From Teleogryllus oceanicus (lineage: Eukaryota > Arthropoda > Insecta > Orthoptera > Gryllidae): 64,000 nt of DNA. The notes beneath the pieces are model-generated. The model was not told the origin of the DNA. It saw only the letters and a program-made list of their open reading frames with translations, and ran no database searches. Numbering within the stretch: position 1 is the first letter of the stretch; the number at the start of each line of letters is the position of its first letter. The DNA is taken from contig CAXIVR010000003.1 of NCBI GenBank assembly GCA_964035755.1, positions 169,073,840 to 169,137,839 of the forward strand, written 5' to 3'. The translations under genes were made by a program, and so were the position numbers. Below are positions 46,301 through 58,893 of the stretch, piece by piece.

Positions 46301-49049
46301 TATTATAAAAAATTATCTTCAGGTCTTTTTTAAAATTTTATTGCAACACCGTCCCAAAGGTTTCCACAGAGAAAAATTCCCCCACGGGCCCCCTTTCCCC
46401 CTTTCCCCGGAAAAAGCCGGGACGTGCGAGGCGGGGCAGGAAAAGGGGAGGCCCCGCGTGTTCCGCGCGATCGCAGGCAAGGTCAAAACCCCCACTTGAG
46501 TTCGCAGACCTGCGTGGGGAGGAACCAGGTGCAATATTTAAAAGCGAGAGTTGTACAAGATACTCCGGATTGGCAAAGATTACGGGATCCCCATCATGAA
46601 TTTTTTCCAATGACAGTTGAAATTTTTTTCCCAAAATGTAGATAATAATTCGTATTTCCTTTGTTCTAAAGCATAGAAATATATATTTAATCAAAAAATT
46701 TTATGGGTCAAATTTCAAATTGGGAATTAAAAAAGTAAATTAAATTTTTTGAATCGAAAGATAAGTTTAATTTTTGTGAACGTTTATTTTAAGAGTACAA
46801 TAATTTAGAATTTTCTCCTTTTAAAGGGAGGTTTAATATTTTTGTTTGAAAAGATTTTTTTATCATAAGCAAAAATTTGTTAATTTATAGATTTGTTAAT
46901 TTTTTTCACAATATTCATTTACAAAAAATTACAGAATTATTTAATAAAACATAGCAGAAAATTAAAACAAAAAAAGAATCACCAGTTGTCATTTTCCCTG
47001 CCCATTGGCAAAAATGTTAAGGCAGTTTTTGCAAAGAAAAAAACATGAAAAGTAATAAGTAATTGGGAATAAAAAATCATTCAAATTTCGATTGTTGGAA
47101 AAAAAAAAAATCTGAAGCATTTTCGTATAAATTTTTCGTATTCACCGTCACACACCACTTCAGGGTTGCGCGCGTTCACTTTTTTTCGGAAAATGGGGGG
47201 GTGGGGGCGGAGTGAGGGAAGTGCCCCATGCTCGCAAGGGCGCTGGGCGGCTCGTGCGGGCGTGGATTGACACGCCCGGTTTATCCTCCGATTTAAACAT
47301 AGTGGCATTTTTAAGGTCCGAGCTGAAAGGAGAGGACATAGTAAATCCAATCGGTAACTTCAATTCCAAAACTTTCATGTCGCAAGAAACCCCCGTTAGA
47401 TGACAATATCCTCCCACCGTCCAGGGGAAACCCTTTTGAAGTCCCGCGGGGTTTAAATCGGAGACAGCGGTTAGCGCGTACATCTCCCTTTTACGCTTCA
47501 GTAGAGACGCTTGGTGGAGGCCTAACGCGTTTACACCCCCGGGGATATTCACGCGTGGAAGCCGGGAACCCGCTCATTGTTTTCCGTTTCGACCGTTTAA
47601 TATAACGAGTCACTGCGTAATGAGTTTCCCCACCATAATTATTACGCGCGTTTGGGGCGCCAAGCTCACTTATTCCCCCGGGGCCTCCGCCGCGCCCCAC
47701 ACACGCCAATTGGCGGCGATGGACTGCGGGCTGTTGGGGAATGAGACGGCACTGCCTAAACCCGTATAAACGAGTTTTTCTGGGTGAAAAATCAGAACTT
47801 GGTCCCGCTGGGCTTAGTTTTAGACCCAGATTGCCACTGATTCATGGACGTGCACTGTCCTACAGCACATGTCGGGGACCAGTGGAGGGGTTTTAGATCT
47901 TCTCTCATCTAGGTGGTGCACCACTAGTAAATATGAGGGGCATTTTTTGTCTACATATACGACATATCTGGGGTCTGTTAGCGGCCCCATTGTCTCAAAA
48001 TAAAAAAAAAATCAGATGTGGAAACATGAAGTCTGCAAAAAAATTTAAAAACCCAAAAAAGACTTTTTTGAATACCCCGGTTCAGAGTAAAAAACAGTAA
48101 ATATATTGGCGATCAATATCAGTAAAAAAGAGATAGGGAAAAAAAGCATAATTTTGTGAAATGGTTCAGCAAAGTTAACTGGTGGTACCACAAGAGAATT
48201 GTACTTCAACGTTTACAAGAGAACGAATTTGTAACGGTTACGTAAAAATATTTCCCCTTTTTCTCTCCATATTAACACAATTCAAATTATGGAACATTAT
48301 TCCCAAAACAAAAATTTTTAAAGGTTTAACATTAAAAAACAGAATTTTTTTTCAAATCATTTTTGTTTTTTTTTATGTAGAAGAGGATTTCTAAAAAATC
48401 CCTTTTTATATATCTGAAATGAAATTGGTGCTGACCTATCATTTTCCCGGGGCCAAAGAAAAAGATGTCGGAAAGTCAAGAGGGGGGAAATGTCTCTGGT
48501 TTGGGGGAGATACATGTTTTGGACTGACGCATTTTCCGACTTTCAGTTCGCAATGGTCTATTTTTCCGAACGTGATTTATCACCCCCTCGAACCTTTACC
48601 AAGTTTGGAACGGTGGAAGGTTTGTTTGTTTCATTGCTCTAGTGGGGTGGAATAAAATTTTTGTAAATTTTTCCCAGTGTTCTGATTCACAGTTCACCCT
48701 GTGATAAAATCTAGAGATTTTTCATGAATCTAAAAATGATTTTTATATTAATGTATTTTAGAGTGAATTAGGAAACCGAATATATTATGTTTTTTTTTTT
48801 GGTATTTCCCAAAGGTATTTTTTGGATATTTACCATATATATAAAAAGGGCCCGAGGCAACGCTTTTATATCTTTTTGGGAAAACATTATACATCAAAAA
48901 AATTTCCAAAATGGTCTCGGGACGCTTACTTTTCTGGTTCCCCAATAAAAAAAAACGTAGGTATAGTTACTTTCTCCGTTTAGTGATGCTCTTTTTACTT
49001 TTCCCGTCAAAGACAAAATGTAGTACAGAACTTTTCTTTCCTCCCCACA

Positions 49050-49900
49050 GCCTCTCTTTCTGTTTTCCCCTTCCCTCGTTCCATCGAACCTTCCCCCCAA
49101 CCCTCACATTTCCCGTCACACCTCTTCCCCCCCTCCCCCCTACCCGGCCCCCATCCCCCTCCATCAACTTGTGTTACATCAATTTTAATAAAAACCCCCA
49201 TAAATAGGGCAGTAAACTTCAGTTCAAGTGCCCAATCAATGAATCGTTTTAAAAATGTTTTTTACTCGAATGTAGCCCGACCTCGAGTATATTTCGCCCC
49301 AACTAAATCGCCCATTCATCTCCGCATGTCCCCCCACTGTCCTACTTAAACAGGGGTGCCCGAAACTTTTTTGCATCAGACACTCTTCCACCCCGGTTCT
49401 CACCCTTTTCCTTGCCCTTTTCTCCCCCCCTTACTTTCCGTCACCACTTGCCCTCTCCGTCTTTTTTGGTTTCTATTCCTTTTTCCATTACCTTTTTTGA
49501 TTCCCCCCTCCCTTATTTCTGCCTTTCCCTTTCCCCGTCCCTCCGTATTTTTCCCCCGCCCTGAATTCTCCCAGCTTTTGATTCCCCCTGCTGCTTTATT
49601 TTTTCCCAATCCCACTCACTTCCGGCTTTTTGGGACTATTCCCGCAAGTTGAATTTTTCCGCGCCCTGATTCTTCCCGTTCATTGTTTTTCCCCTTTGAT
49701 TCTTTCCCTTTCCCTTTTTTGATTTTTTCCCACTCATTGATTCTCTCCTTTCCCCTTGATTCTTCGATTTTTGAGCCTCCCAACTGCCTAACCTCCCCGC
49801 CCTTGATTCTCTTCCCCCTTTCCCCTTCGTTCCCACTTCTTCCCCTCACCCTTTCAACCCAAATTGCTCCCCTCCCCTGCCACCCTCCGAGCCGTTTCTG
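49050..49900. repeat. Pyrimidine-rich tract inside unit 2
   Basis: Cleaner counterpart of 39,890-40,790. GATTCTTTCCCTTTCCC and CCCACTCATTGATTCTCTCC show a loose unit of about 30 bp. Confidence 0.65.
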
Positions 49901-51059
49901 GAATTTTTGTGTCATAGAGAAAAGAGTCTTTAGTCTATGCCGTTACCCTGAACGGCGCATCCCCTTGGGAACCCTTGCTTTCCCCCTGGTGAGGAGCTCC
50001 TGGTTTCCCCTAACAAAGACCCTGGCAGGGGGGGGCGCTCCCCCGCAAGCGATACACCTGTCGCCCTCCCCGCCCTTTAGCCCTGGGGGAGCCCCCAAGC
50101 GCCCCGGCCCCCCAGGGCCCCCCTTAGGCTCTCACCCCACCCCCCCCGCGCCCCTCACCCCCCCTTCACGCCCCACCGTATTTGCCACGCCACCCAAACC
50201 CGAGCTTGCATCCTCATACACAACACCCTTCAAACGTATTTAACCCCCCCTTTTTGGGAAAAGTTGGGTTCACAGCCCCAAAGGGGAAATTTTTTTATTG
50301 GTTTAATTTATGTTGGGATGAGGGTTTTGTTACCACTGCTACCTACTTTTGGATAGCCTCACCTTCCTTCACAGCTAATTGTTTATTTGTTCATTGTTGG
50401 TGAGCGTTCCCTTTGGATTGTTTAGTTTGTTTTGGGGTCGGGGAGCCCTTTCCCTTTCCCCGACCTTTTTTAGGGGCGTTATAATTTATTTTTTACAGTT
50501 CATAGTTTTATTTTTAAATTTTAATTTAAAAGGGTTTTTTTTGTAAATGAATAAACAAAAACGTCGGGAAAGTTATAAAACTAAAAATGCAAAAATTTAT
50601 TTGAATAATTGAAGAGGAAATGAACATCCCCGATATTGAAGATAGGGGGGATGAAGATTGGGACACAAAAAAAAAAGTCCCAGATCCAAACACCCCGTGG
50701 TAATTTTTCCCATGTATTTTAACGCGCTCAAAAAGAATCTGGCCATTATTGCTCCACCACCTTCCAATTTATTTTGTTTGCCTTCCATTTTTTAAAATCT
50801 TAATAGAAACAAATGTTTTGGGAAATGAGTGTCAGTTTTTGCCCCAATTTGCTCCAAAATGAAAAAATTTCCACACAGACCGAAGACATGGAGGGGAAAG
50901 GTTTAATTTTTTTTCCTAAAAAAAAATGTCCAACAACAACCCATAAAACCCCCAAAGTGCGCAGCAAGGGGAAAAAGGTAATGAAAAAGAAAGGAACAGG
51001 TTTCTTAGATTTGCTCTTTTAGACGAAAGGAAACTATAACCCTTTCAGGTTCCTCGCGT

Positions 51060-51540
51060 CTAAATTTACCCTGCAAAGATCCTTTACCCCGGGCACGCGC
51101 CCCCGCCCCCACGCGCAAACCCGATACACCTGTCCCCCCGGCCCCCCTTTTCGCCCTGTGAAACCGCCGGCGGCGGGCGGCCGCCGCCCCGCCCGGGCAG
51201 CGGGGCTTGGGGAGGGCGTGGCGGCAGTGACGGGGTTGAAAACCGATCCCCCAGGAGGGCCCACACGTTTCCAATAGACTGCGCGAGGGCCCGGGGGGCG
51301 GGGTGGGGGAAGGGGCCGCTACGCGCGTGATCGATAGGGTCAAAACGACGCGGGCGGGGCGCCGCCGTTGTTCCGAGTCTCGCGCCCCCGGGCCCAAACC
51401 GCGCCAGACGCGCGCGCGACGCGAAAATTTGGGATTTCGTTTCAGCATTTTTATCGGGGGCGAGGGAAACTTTGTCCCTGACCCCAGCGTGGGGTTTTTG
51501 GCGCCCGGAGGCGAGTTGCTGGGATAGTCCCGGTACCCGA
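51060..51540. other. GC-rich patch inside unit 2
   Basis: CpG-rich counterpart of 41,930-42,410. No consistent frame is shared with unit 1. Confidence 0.5.
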
Positions 51541-54500
51541 GTCTGAGACGGGTTTTGAATTGATTTTCGTAAAATGCACCCCGTTGCTGTGTAATCAAAA
51601 CCGGGTTTTAGATAGATTTGGGGGTATTTTTTTTTCCCCATGGGTGTATCTCATTTTCAAGAATGAATAAATGTTTTCGTTTCAAAATGTTAGTTTTATT
51701 TCGAATAAGTTTTCGTCTTATTATTTTGCAGTGTCGATTTGTAAGAATTTTTATCGCATTTACTTAGTTGCCCCGGTCTACTCCGCATGAGACGTATTTT
51801 AAAGAAGACGTAGTTTCCAGTAGAAAACGCAGGACCCGGGGGTTGCCGGTGCAAAATGTTCATTTCATTTGGGAGCAAAATGTGTAGTTTTATGTTGCGA
51901 ATCACATTTTTCTGTAAACTTTATTCTTGATAACTGTTCAGTAAAAGAGGATCCATCGAGCCCCTTTTGTCAGTTTTTGTTCGTTTTCCATGACGCGACC
52001 CCGGGTTGATTCCCGGTGGGGGGCAGATTATAGGTGCGTTTCCCCTTTTTCCCCTTGTAGCTGGGGGACGATGAGAAACCCCACCCAGCTTGAGATGAGA
52101 TTTGCGGCGTAGGGAGGTGTGTGTTAACCAATTGTTCGAAGACCGGATCCCCCTGATGTTTAGGACCGTCAGAAGCCGTTATGCCACACAGGAAAGACAA
52201 ATAAAAGATTAAAGAATTACAGAGCTCAAGAAAAGGGGGCACATTTTTCTTCAAAACCCCGATTTTACCATTTTTCCAACAACAAAAAAAAAAGAAAATT
52301 GAAATACAGAATCTCATTTAAAACCTCCATTTGGGAGCAATTCAACATCTCACATTGTGAGGTCATTACTCAAAAAAAAAATTTTGCCTAAGTTTTATCT
52401 GTTTTTTTTTTATTGAAGTGGAAATTTGTTTATAATAAAAACGTTTTTTTGGGTATCATTATGACGTTTTTTTAAACATATTTCTAATAAAATTCCTAAT
52501 TGTTCTTATTTCCCTTTCCCACTTTATAGAGAAGCGAAGAAATTTCTGACTGACCGGGAAAAGTTATCTGAGAGAAAAAAACAAAATAAAAAAACCTGTT
52601 GGCTTGATTTTTTTTTTTTCCCGACATTTTTGAATTTTTAAAATTTGATCCGTTTCTAAAAAAAATAATTGTTTAAAATTTTAAAAATTGTTTTTAAGGC
52701 CTGACGAAATCAAAAAGTACTCATTTTTCCCGGAAAAATTGAACATAACCCTTTTTTAAAGATATTTTTTTGTGAAGAATTTCATTAATAAAAGCCTTTA
52801 TTTTAAAAAATTTGGGAAGTTGTAAGAAGACACGGGAGAAGTTTGTTGTTTTCTATTTTCAAAAAATCGGGTTTTTAACGAAAACGAGTCACCTACACAT
52901 AAATTTTTTCCTCCACACAAATCCAATAACAACATTTAAAAAAAAATTTTGCAATTTTTTAAAAAATTTTGAAAATGTCTCTGGGGATCTGTGTTAAGTC
53001 CCCTAAAAATTAGAATATTAGTTTAAATTCAGGGGTCACGACATCAGCCAGATCGATAGAGGGAATATCCTGCAGACGCTTTTCATAGAGGGACGGGACG
53101 GGGGGGACGAACATTTTGCCATCAATCGTTTTTTCAGATCAATGATCAAAACAGGGATTCGACTGAACAACGTTTCGGGTAATGTATTATTTTTTTGCCC
53201 CCGGTGAATAAGCTGATAAGTAAAAAAATTTTAAAGGGAAGCAAAAAAATTTTTAATGCTGTAAATCAGGGATTAATGATTTAAAACAAAACCTACACAC
53301 ATAAATTTTCATTTAAAATCACCTTCTTTTGGGAATATCTTTACACCCTATTTTAAATTTCATTTAAACAAGTTGTTTTATAAAATTGGGTTTATGACTT
53401 ATCAGCTTTTTTCCCCGGATAAAAAGATATATGGGAAACCCAAAATTTATCCCTTTTTTCGATACCAGAACTCAGTAATGGGGTTTTTTTTTTGTAAGAA
53501 ATTTATTTTTTTTTTCCAAAGCATTAGAATTTTTCCCTCTATACGTAAGCGGGTAGGAGACAGTAAAATCCCAAATTTTTTTAGAAAAAATCTCTATTTT
53601 TTTTAATGAACCAAAACGTTTAGTTTTTTTAATACACTGATTTTTTATTTTTTAAATTTCAGAGGTTTTAAAAAATCGGAACTATATGATATTTAAAAAT
53701 GTTTTTTTCTAATAAAACTTTTTTCCCTTTGAATAATTATTTTCAAAAAAAAATATTCAGTCAATTTCCAAAAAAAATGTTAAAAAAGAATTGAGATTAA
53801 AACTGAAGAAAACCCTTTTAAATACGCAGTTTATCTGATACTGGGAAAATCATTTTGGGAGGTTTTTCCTATATTATTCCCCCAACTATAGATCAAGGAA
53901 GAAAAGTATTATATCCCTCGCCTAGTGAGTGTATTTTTTTTTTATATAATTTTTTTAGATTTTTTATTTTTTTAATTACACTATAGTATAGAGAGGAAAA
54001 TTACTGAAACCCTCAGTAATATTTCCCTCTCGCATTTTCTACGAAAACTCAATGTTTAAGTTTTTTGTGATGTTTAATTTTTGTACATTTGTACACATCA
54101 TATGACCTTTTAATTCCATGTGACCAAGGGGTATAACTAGCCAAACGTATTTTCGAATCGGGTCTTACGCCCTAATAAAAAACCAAGAGATTTTTTTCCC
54201 CAAATTTTAAAATTGATCCTAAAATTGACTGAGTTATACAGAAAGCACCCAAAGAAAAAATGAAAAAGAAATTACAATAGCGCCTCTAGCAAGCGGGAGC
54301 ACAATTCTTTTTATTTCCTAAAGCATTGAGTGATGTTTGCGTATTTTTGATTTTTGGGGGAGCAGAAAGCAAAAACCCAAATATAACTGTTATGTTCAAA
54401 AAATGGAAGGTTAACAATGATAGATATTATTTGTCTCTTCAACGAGGAGTCGGGACACTTGAGGGTTTTTCCCCGTGAAATATTTTAATATTTTTTATCT

Positions 54501-55319
54501 TTAAAGTCTTTTTTTAAGAATATATGTGGGCAATACGTTTATCAAAAAAATATTAGAACTATTTGTTTTCTCTTGTAACATTAATATGATAATTAATCGC
54601 AAAGATACAATCATTATAAGGAAAAATTTTGAGGGAAGGGAATGGGGTTTGCAAAATTAGATACGATATAAGATGATTTTAGAATAAACTGTTAAAAAAA
54701 TTTTCCCCAAGATACAAATTTAAATGAACAGGGGAATATTTTTCCCAAAAAAGAAAGATTTCACGGAAAAGACTATTTTAAAAATATAGATTTAAAATGT
54801 ACAGGAAAGTATAAAGGAAAAAAAATTTCTGGGGTTTTTAATAATTGGAAATGGTCGAGAGGAAAACCTTTGATAGCACGGGGTAAACAAAAAAACCGGC
54901 TCAAAAAAAAATACCAACGCGATTCGATTTTTCCTGGGTTTGAATGGTTCAGCAATGAAAAGGGTTTTCCCCTTCTCAAATAAATAACTAGATTTCTGTC
55001 TGTCTGACGAAAATACCCCTAATAATGTAACAGCCAAAAGTACAAACGTGCAAAAAATGAATTGTTTAAAAGCGATGATCCAAATCTGATTATTTTTTTT
55101 CCTTCCCTTTTAGCTCAACTTCTGAATCACGGGATTATATTAAAAACCCAATGTTGCCTAAATTAATAAAAAAAAAATTCAATTCGAGTGCATATCTTAT
55201 GAATGAGATGAAATTTACGATAAAAATGACTTAATAAATTTTTCTTCATGACGATTCTTTTTTTAGCTACAAAGATATATAAACAAATATCTATTAAACC
55301 CTTTTTGTAATACCAAATA

Positions 55320-55490
55320 ATGTATTCTAAATAATATATAAATATATAAAAAAATAAAAAAATTAATAAATAAAATAAAAAAATATATAAATAAAAATAT
55401 AAAATAAAAAATTTAAAAATAAATAAAATAAAAAATATAAAAAATGAAATATAAAATAAAAAAATTAAATAAATAAAATTTTAAAAAATG
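55320..55490. repeat. AT-simple satellite at the end of unit 2
   Basis: Same position in the unit, and same entry sequence (TGTATTCTAAATAATATATA), as the stretch at 46,120-46,300. Confidence 0.8.
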
Positions 55491-55769
55491 TAACTAATGT
55501 ACTATTATAAAGATTATCTTCGGGTTTTTGTAAGTATTGCAACACTCCCTCCAACGTATCTACAGAGGGGGCCCTACGGCCTCCCCCCTTTTCCCTTCCA
55601 CGAATAACGCCGGCACGTGCGAGGCGGTGGCAGAGGGGGGGTGCCACGCGTGTATCCGCGCGCTTCAGCGAGCCCCCATCGGGGTCACCCTCTGTCGCGG
55701 GGCGGCGCCGCCCCCCCGCGAAGCGCTTACCCAAGGCGGCAGGGGCCCAAAGCACCGCATTTTTGCGCC

Positions 55770-56010
55770 GCGCTCACGCCCCCCCCTCACGCCCGTCCTC
55801 ACCCCCCGTCCCTCACGCCTGTCCTCACCCCCGCCCCTCACCCCCGCCCCTCACCCCCGTCCTCACGCCCGCCCCTCACGCCCCCCCCCTCACGCCCGCC
55901 CCTCACGCCCGCCCCTCACGCCTGTCCTCACGCCCGCCCCCTCACGCCCCCCCCTCACGCCCGTCCTCACGCCCGCCCCTCACCCCCGTCCCTCACGCCC
56001 GTCCTCACCA
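55770..56010. repeat. GC minisatellite (CCTCACGCCCG-type)
   Basis: Array of CCTCACGCCCGTC, CCTCACGCCCGCC and CCTCACCCCCGTC units (9-13 bp), with relatively little homopolymer smear. It starts about 100 bp beyond the end of tandem unit 2. Pro/His/Ala-rich frames in all three plus frames are by-products. Confidence 0.92.
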
Positions 56011-56234
56011 GCCGCCCAACGTGTTGCAGCAGGTCCGTCACCGCGGTCGCCGTGGGGATTTGGCGGTTATTTCCCCCTTGACGCGGTCGCGACACAAACG
56101 ACCCCCACGTCTTCTCGCAGACTCTCCCACGGGTACAGGGGGGACTACTAGACCGCTTGCTCCCCCAAAGAACGTTTCTTTGGGATGATGTAAATACGAG
56201 AAAACCCCCGATTTTAATCGCCCCACATTGGCAG
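56011..56234. other. CpG-bearing linker
   Basis: Moderately GC-rich sequence with no recognised feature. It contains a short inverted repeat, AAAGAACGTTTCTTT (56,166-56,180). Confidence 0.4.
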
Positions 56235-56365
56235 AGGTGCCTCAGGGCATCAGCTGATGTCACTGCAGTGCCTCTCACCGGAAGGTACCAGGGATCGAGT
56301 ACCGACGGTAAAAGGATTTCAACTAGCTACATAGCTAGTTATCAACGCACGACTATCCGCCCACG
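56235..56365 (+). mobile_element. SINE-A, copy 8 (head only)
   Basis: ATCAGCTGATGTCACTGCAG followed by TGCCTCTCACCGGAAGG and a B-box-like GGGATCGAGTACC near 56,291 match the SINE-A head. After the AACTAGCTACATAGCTAG segment the similarity stops where the LTR begins at 56,366. The element is truncated by, or was a target of, the LTR retrotransposon. Confidence 0.65.
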
Positions 56366-58120
56366 TGTTAAATATCAAACTTGGCTGACCTCATAATTGC
56401 TAACTTTTTATTTTAGGTGGGCCACCCGTTGAAAACAGACATTAAAAAAAATTTTCGCTACATAATATGTAGCGAACTGACCAGCATTTGCCAAAGGGGA
56501 GAAATTTGAAAAAGCACCAAAAAGCTTCTAAGTTTATCGAAATTCAGAAGATTGTCGTCACACTTGAACTTTTAAAAATGGACGCACCAGGTTTTTAATG
56601 AAAAGGTATCACAACTTTATAGGATTCAAATCAGAGATATGACAATCAAAAAAATTTCCCAATATAAAATTTATTAGATAAACAATTTTGAGATATATTA
56701 TTTTTTTCCTGATGCGCAGGTTGCAAAGCAGTTTGGGAAAACAAAGCAGAATTAAATTTAAAGAAGAATAAAGGGGACGGTCGAGGCCCTTTTTTATAAA
56801 AAAGGCGCGAAAAAATGCGCCGACAAAGAATTAATGATTTCAGTCGCCCCTTTTGAAAAAACCCCACTTTAGGCGAGGAAGCTGAAAATTGAAACAAAAA
56901 AATTTTGTAAAAAAGGGCAAAAAGGGGGCCTTAGTAGCGCACCCACAACATGGGCCCCACAGAAATGTTGTCTTATAATCTCCCTTGAATCCCCAAATTT
57001 TGGGACGAGGGTAGATAGAAACGTATAAAAACAAATTTGCTGAAAAAGTTGTATTTAGGCCTTTTTTCCCAAATAACATTCGTAATAAAAAGAACTACGC
57101 ATGACCCATGGAACCAACTTTCGTAGGGGCATAATACCAAAATTTTTGGAAAGGGATTTCTTACTATACCTTTCGAAAACCAGACAACATGGGAATGCAG
57201 CAAGTTTACGCAAAGCGAGAGTGGGCGGTACATGAGGCCCGCCCGCTGCTCGCTGAAAAAAACCCTTTTCCCCGACACGAGCCCCGGGATCAGCGTCCCC
57301 GCTTTAAAAGGGGGTCAGCACGTGACCCCACCGCTGCGTGCCGGTGAAAAGCTGTAGCCCAGCCGACCTCTCTGCCGGCTGCGGGGTGACGTTGCAACGG
57401 GCCGCGGTTCGAGCTACCGAGGGGCCAAGCAAACGTTTTACGTAGTCTCCCCCAATGGGGCCAAGCCCCGACTTATACCAGCGGGAGCACCCTTTCCATA
57501 AGTTGCCAAAAGGGGCCCAAAGGGCCGTCTTATTTTTATGGCAGGAACTGCAACATTAAAAACCATAAGTAAATACGAGTGAACATTAGCCGCACCTCCA
57601 CCCCAATCAGAGGTCAGCGACATACAAAAACATAAATATGTAGTAAACGAGCTGCAAACAACATAAACATTAGTAAAATATTAACATTTCAAAGTAAGAG
57701 TTCCATTTCCAAGTCCAAATCAACACATTAAAAAATTTTTATGCACTCAATTTCATTAAACATTTTTTGGGGTTAAAAGGGGAACCAAAAAAAAAACAAA
57801 AAACCATGGTCAGGCTTTACTGACGAAATGAGAAACAAATTATTTTAGTCTTCAAAATTTGATCGGGATTTTAGTAAGTAAACTAAAATACTATTCGGAA
57901 AGGGAAAAAAAATTAAAAAACTATTTACAAAAAATACTATATACAGATTTGATATACATAACGCCCTCTGAAGGACCCGGCTCTATGAGAAGAATTAACA
58001 AACCCAGCCACGGGACGCAGCTGGAAAACAAGAGAATGAGAGCTTTGTACAAAAGAGAAAGAACAAGAGAGAGCGAGCCTTGTGGGGAGAAGCGCACGCT
58101 TTATATAGGGTTGGTAAAGG
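56366..58120 (-). repeat. 3' LTR of the BEL/Pao element (minimum extent)
   Basis: Aligned with 62,270-64,000 along its whole length. Shared anchors include CATAATATGTAGCGAACTG, CCATGGAACCAACTTTCGTA (57,107 and 62,997), TGCAGCAAGTTTACGCA, CAATCAGAGGTCAGCGACAT and CAAAAGAGAAAGAA. On the element strand it ends in ATTTAACA, the usual CA terminus. The true start lies above 58,120, perhaps as far as about 58,780. It cannot be fixed because the second copy leaves the window. Confidence 0.85.
58101..58107 (-). promoter_or_regulatory. LTR TATA box
   Basis: The minus strand reads TATATAA, followed by AGCGTGCGCTTCTCC, at the position expected for the U3/R junction of an LTR. The counterpart in the other LTR reads TATAAAA at 63,971-63,977. 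Transcription would run leftward. Confidence 0.55.
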
Positions 58121-58790
58121 GGAAAACACCCAAAGGAAGGAGGGGGTCATAGCGGGGGGAGAATGGATCGAAAATTTGGAACCTCCCCAAAAAGAATACG
58201 TAAGGGTAGCCCTGCAGGGTATGTGCCCCTTTTGGGACACCTGTTGATCCCAGGAACCCTGTGAGTGTCCGGGGGACTGTAGTTTGCTCGGGAATACAGC
58301 TTGAAAATATTTCAAATTGACCAGAAAACATAAAACCGGGAAGCCAGAGGTAAAATGAGGTGTAAAAAAGCCCCAAATTTGATGTAGATCCCGGATTTTG
58401 ATAGAAGAATGGGTGGGACGGGTTCTTTATAAAAAAACAAAAACCGTTTTAAAATGAAAAAAAATTGTTCTTTTAAAACATGAATTTTTCTCAGATCACA
58501 CTGAGGCAAAAACTTAGCTGTTACTAAAAAAATCTCAGGTTTTAAAAACCTTTCAGGGCCCATGAGATCACAGTTCAACTGTAAAGTATTCCCTTTTAAA
58601 AAAAAATTAAGGTTAAAAATATTATTCATATGGTACCATACCAAACCTAATTATATGAAAAAACCCTTTATAAATAATGGATGTGTTTTCTCAGATGGTC
58701 TTTTTGGGATGATTGATGGTTCCCCAAGGCTTAAATCAAAAAACACAGTGAACTGTAGGCACTTAAATTTCCAAATTTTAAATGCGGGGG
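58121..58790. other. LTR remainder or 3' untranslated region of the BEL/Pao element
   Basis: Lies between the confirmed LTR and the integrase tail. It probably holds the U3 start and the polypurine tract. Neither could be assigned, as the matching part of the 5' LTR is outside the window. Confidence 0.4.
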
Positions 58791-58893
58791 AACGGGAGGC
58801 AGAACGGGAGGGGCTTAAGGGGTTCCCCGTGGAATGCGCCACCAACCCCTATTACGGGAAAACCAGCGTGGGGGAGAGGGCACTCTACACAGG

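Larger units (their letters stand above)
37321..46470 (+). repeat. Tandem duplication, unit 1 (about 9.15 kb)
   Basis: Starts TCGCAGGCAAGGTC and is repeated head to tail from 46,471. Anchors pair in the same order and orientation along the full length. Examples are GAGCTGAAAGGAGAGGACAT (38,170 and 47,321), GTCGGAAAGTCAAGAG (39,313 and 48,468), GACATCAGCCAGATCGATAG (43,868 and 53,040), ATAAGATGATTTTAGAATA (45,468 and 54,667) and ATTGCAACAC near both ends. Contents in order: a CpG-rich segment (38,010-38,750), AT-rich sequence, a pyrimidine-rich tract (39,890-40,790), GC-rich patches (40,900-41,070; 41,930-42,410), a long AT-rich segment, and an AT-simple satellite. No gene, rRNA or histone motif was recognised. 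Confidence 0.93.
46471..55663 (+). repeat. Tandem duplication, unit 2 (about 9.19 kb)
   Basis: Second head-to-tail copy of the unit at 37,321-46,470. The junction between copies is CCGCGCGA|TCGCAGG. The right end is ATCCGCGCG at about 55,655-55,663, after which similarity is lost. Differences from unit 1 are mostly places where one copy has a short homopolymer and the other has complex sequence, so the underlying identity is probably much higher than the raw text suggests. No reading frame is conserved between copies. Confidence 0.93.

Noticed and set aside
37321..55663. 9.15-kb repeats as LTRs of a giant element, or as an rDNA or histone array
   Set aside because: The copies abut with no interior, far exceed LTR size, and show no conserved rRNA or histone motif that I could recognise.
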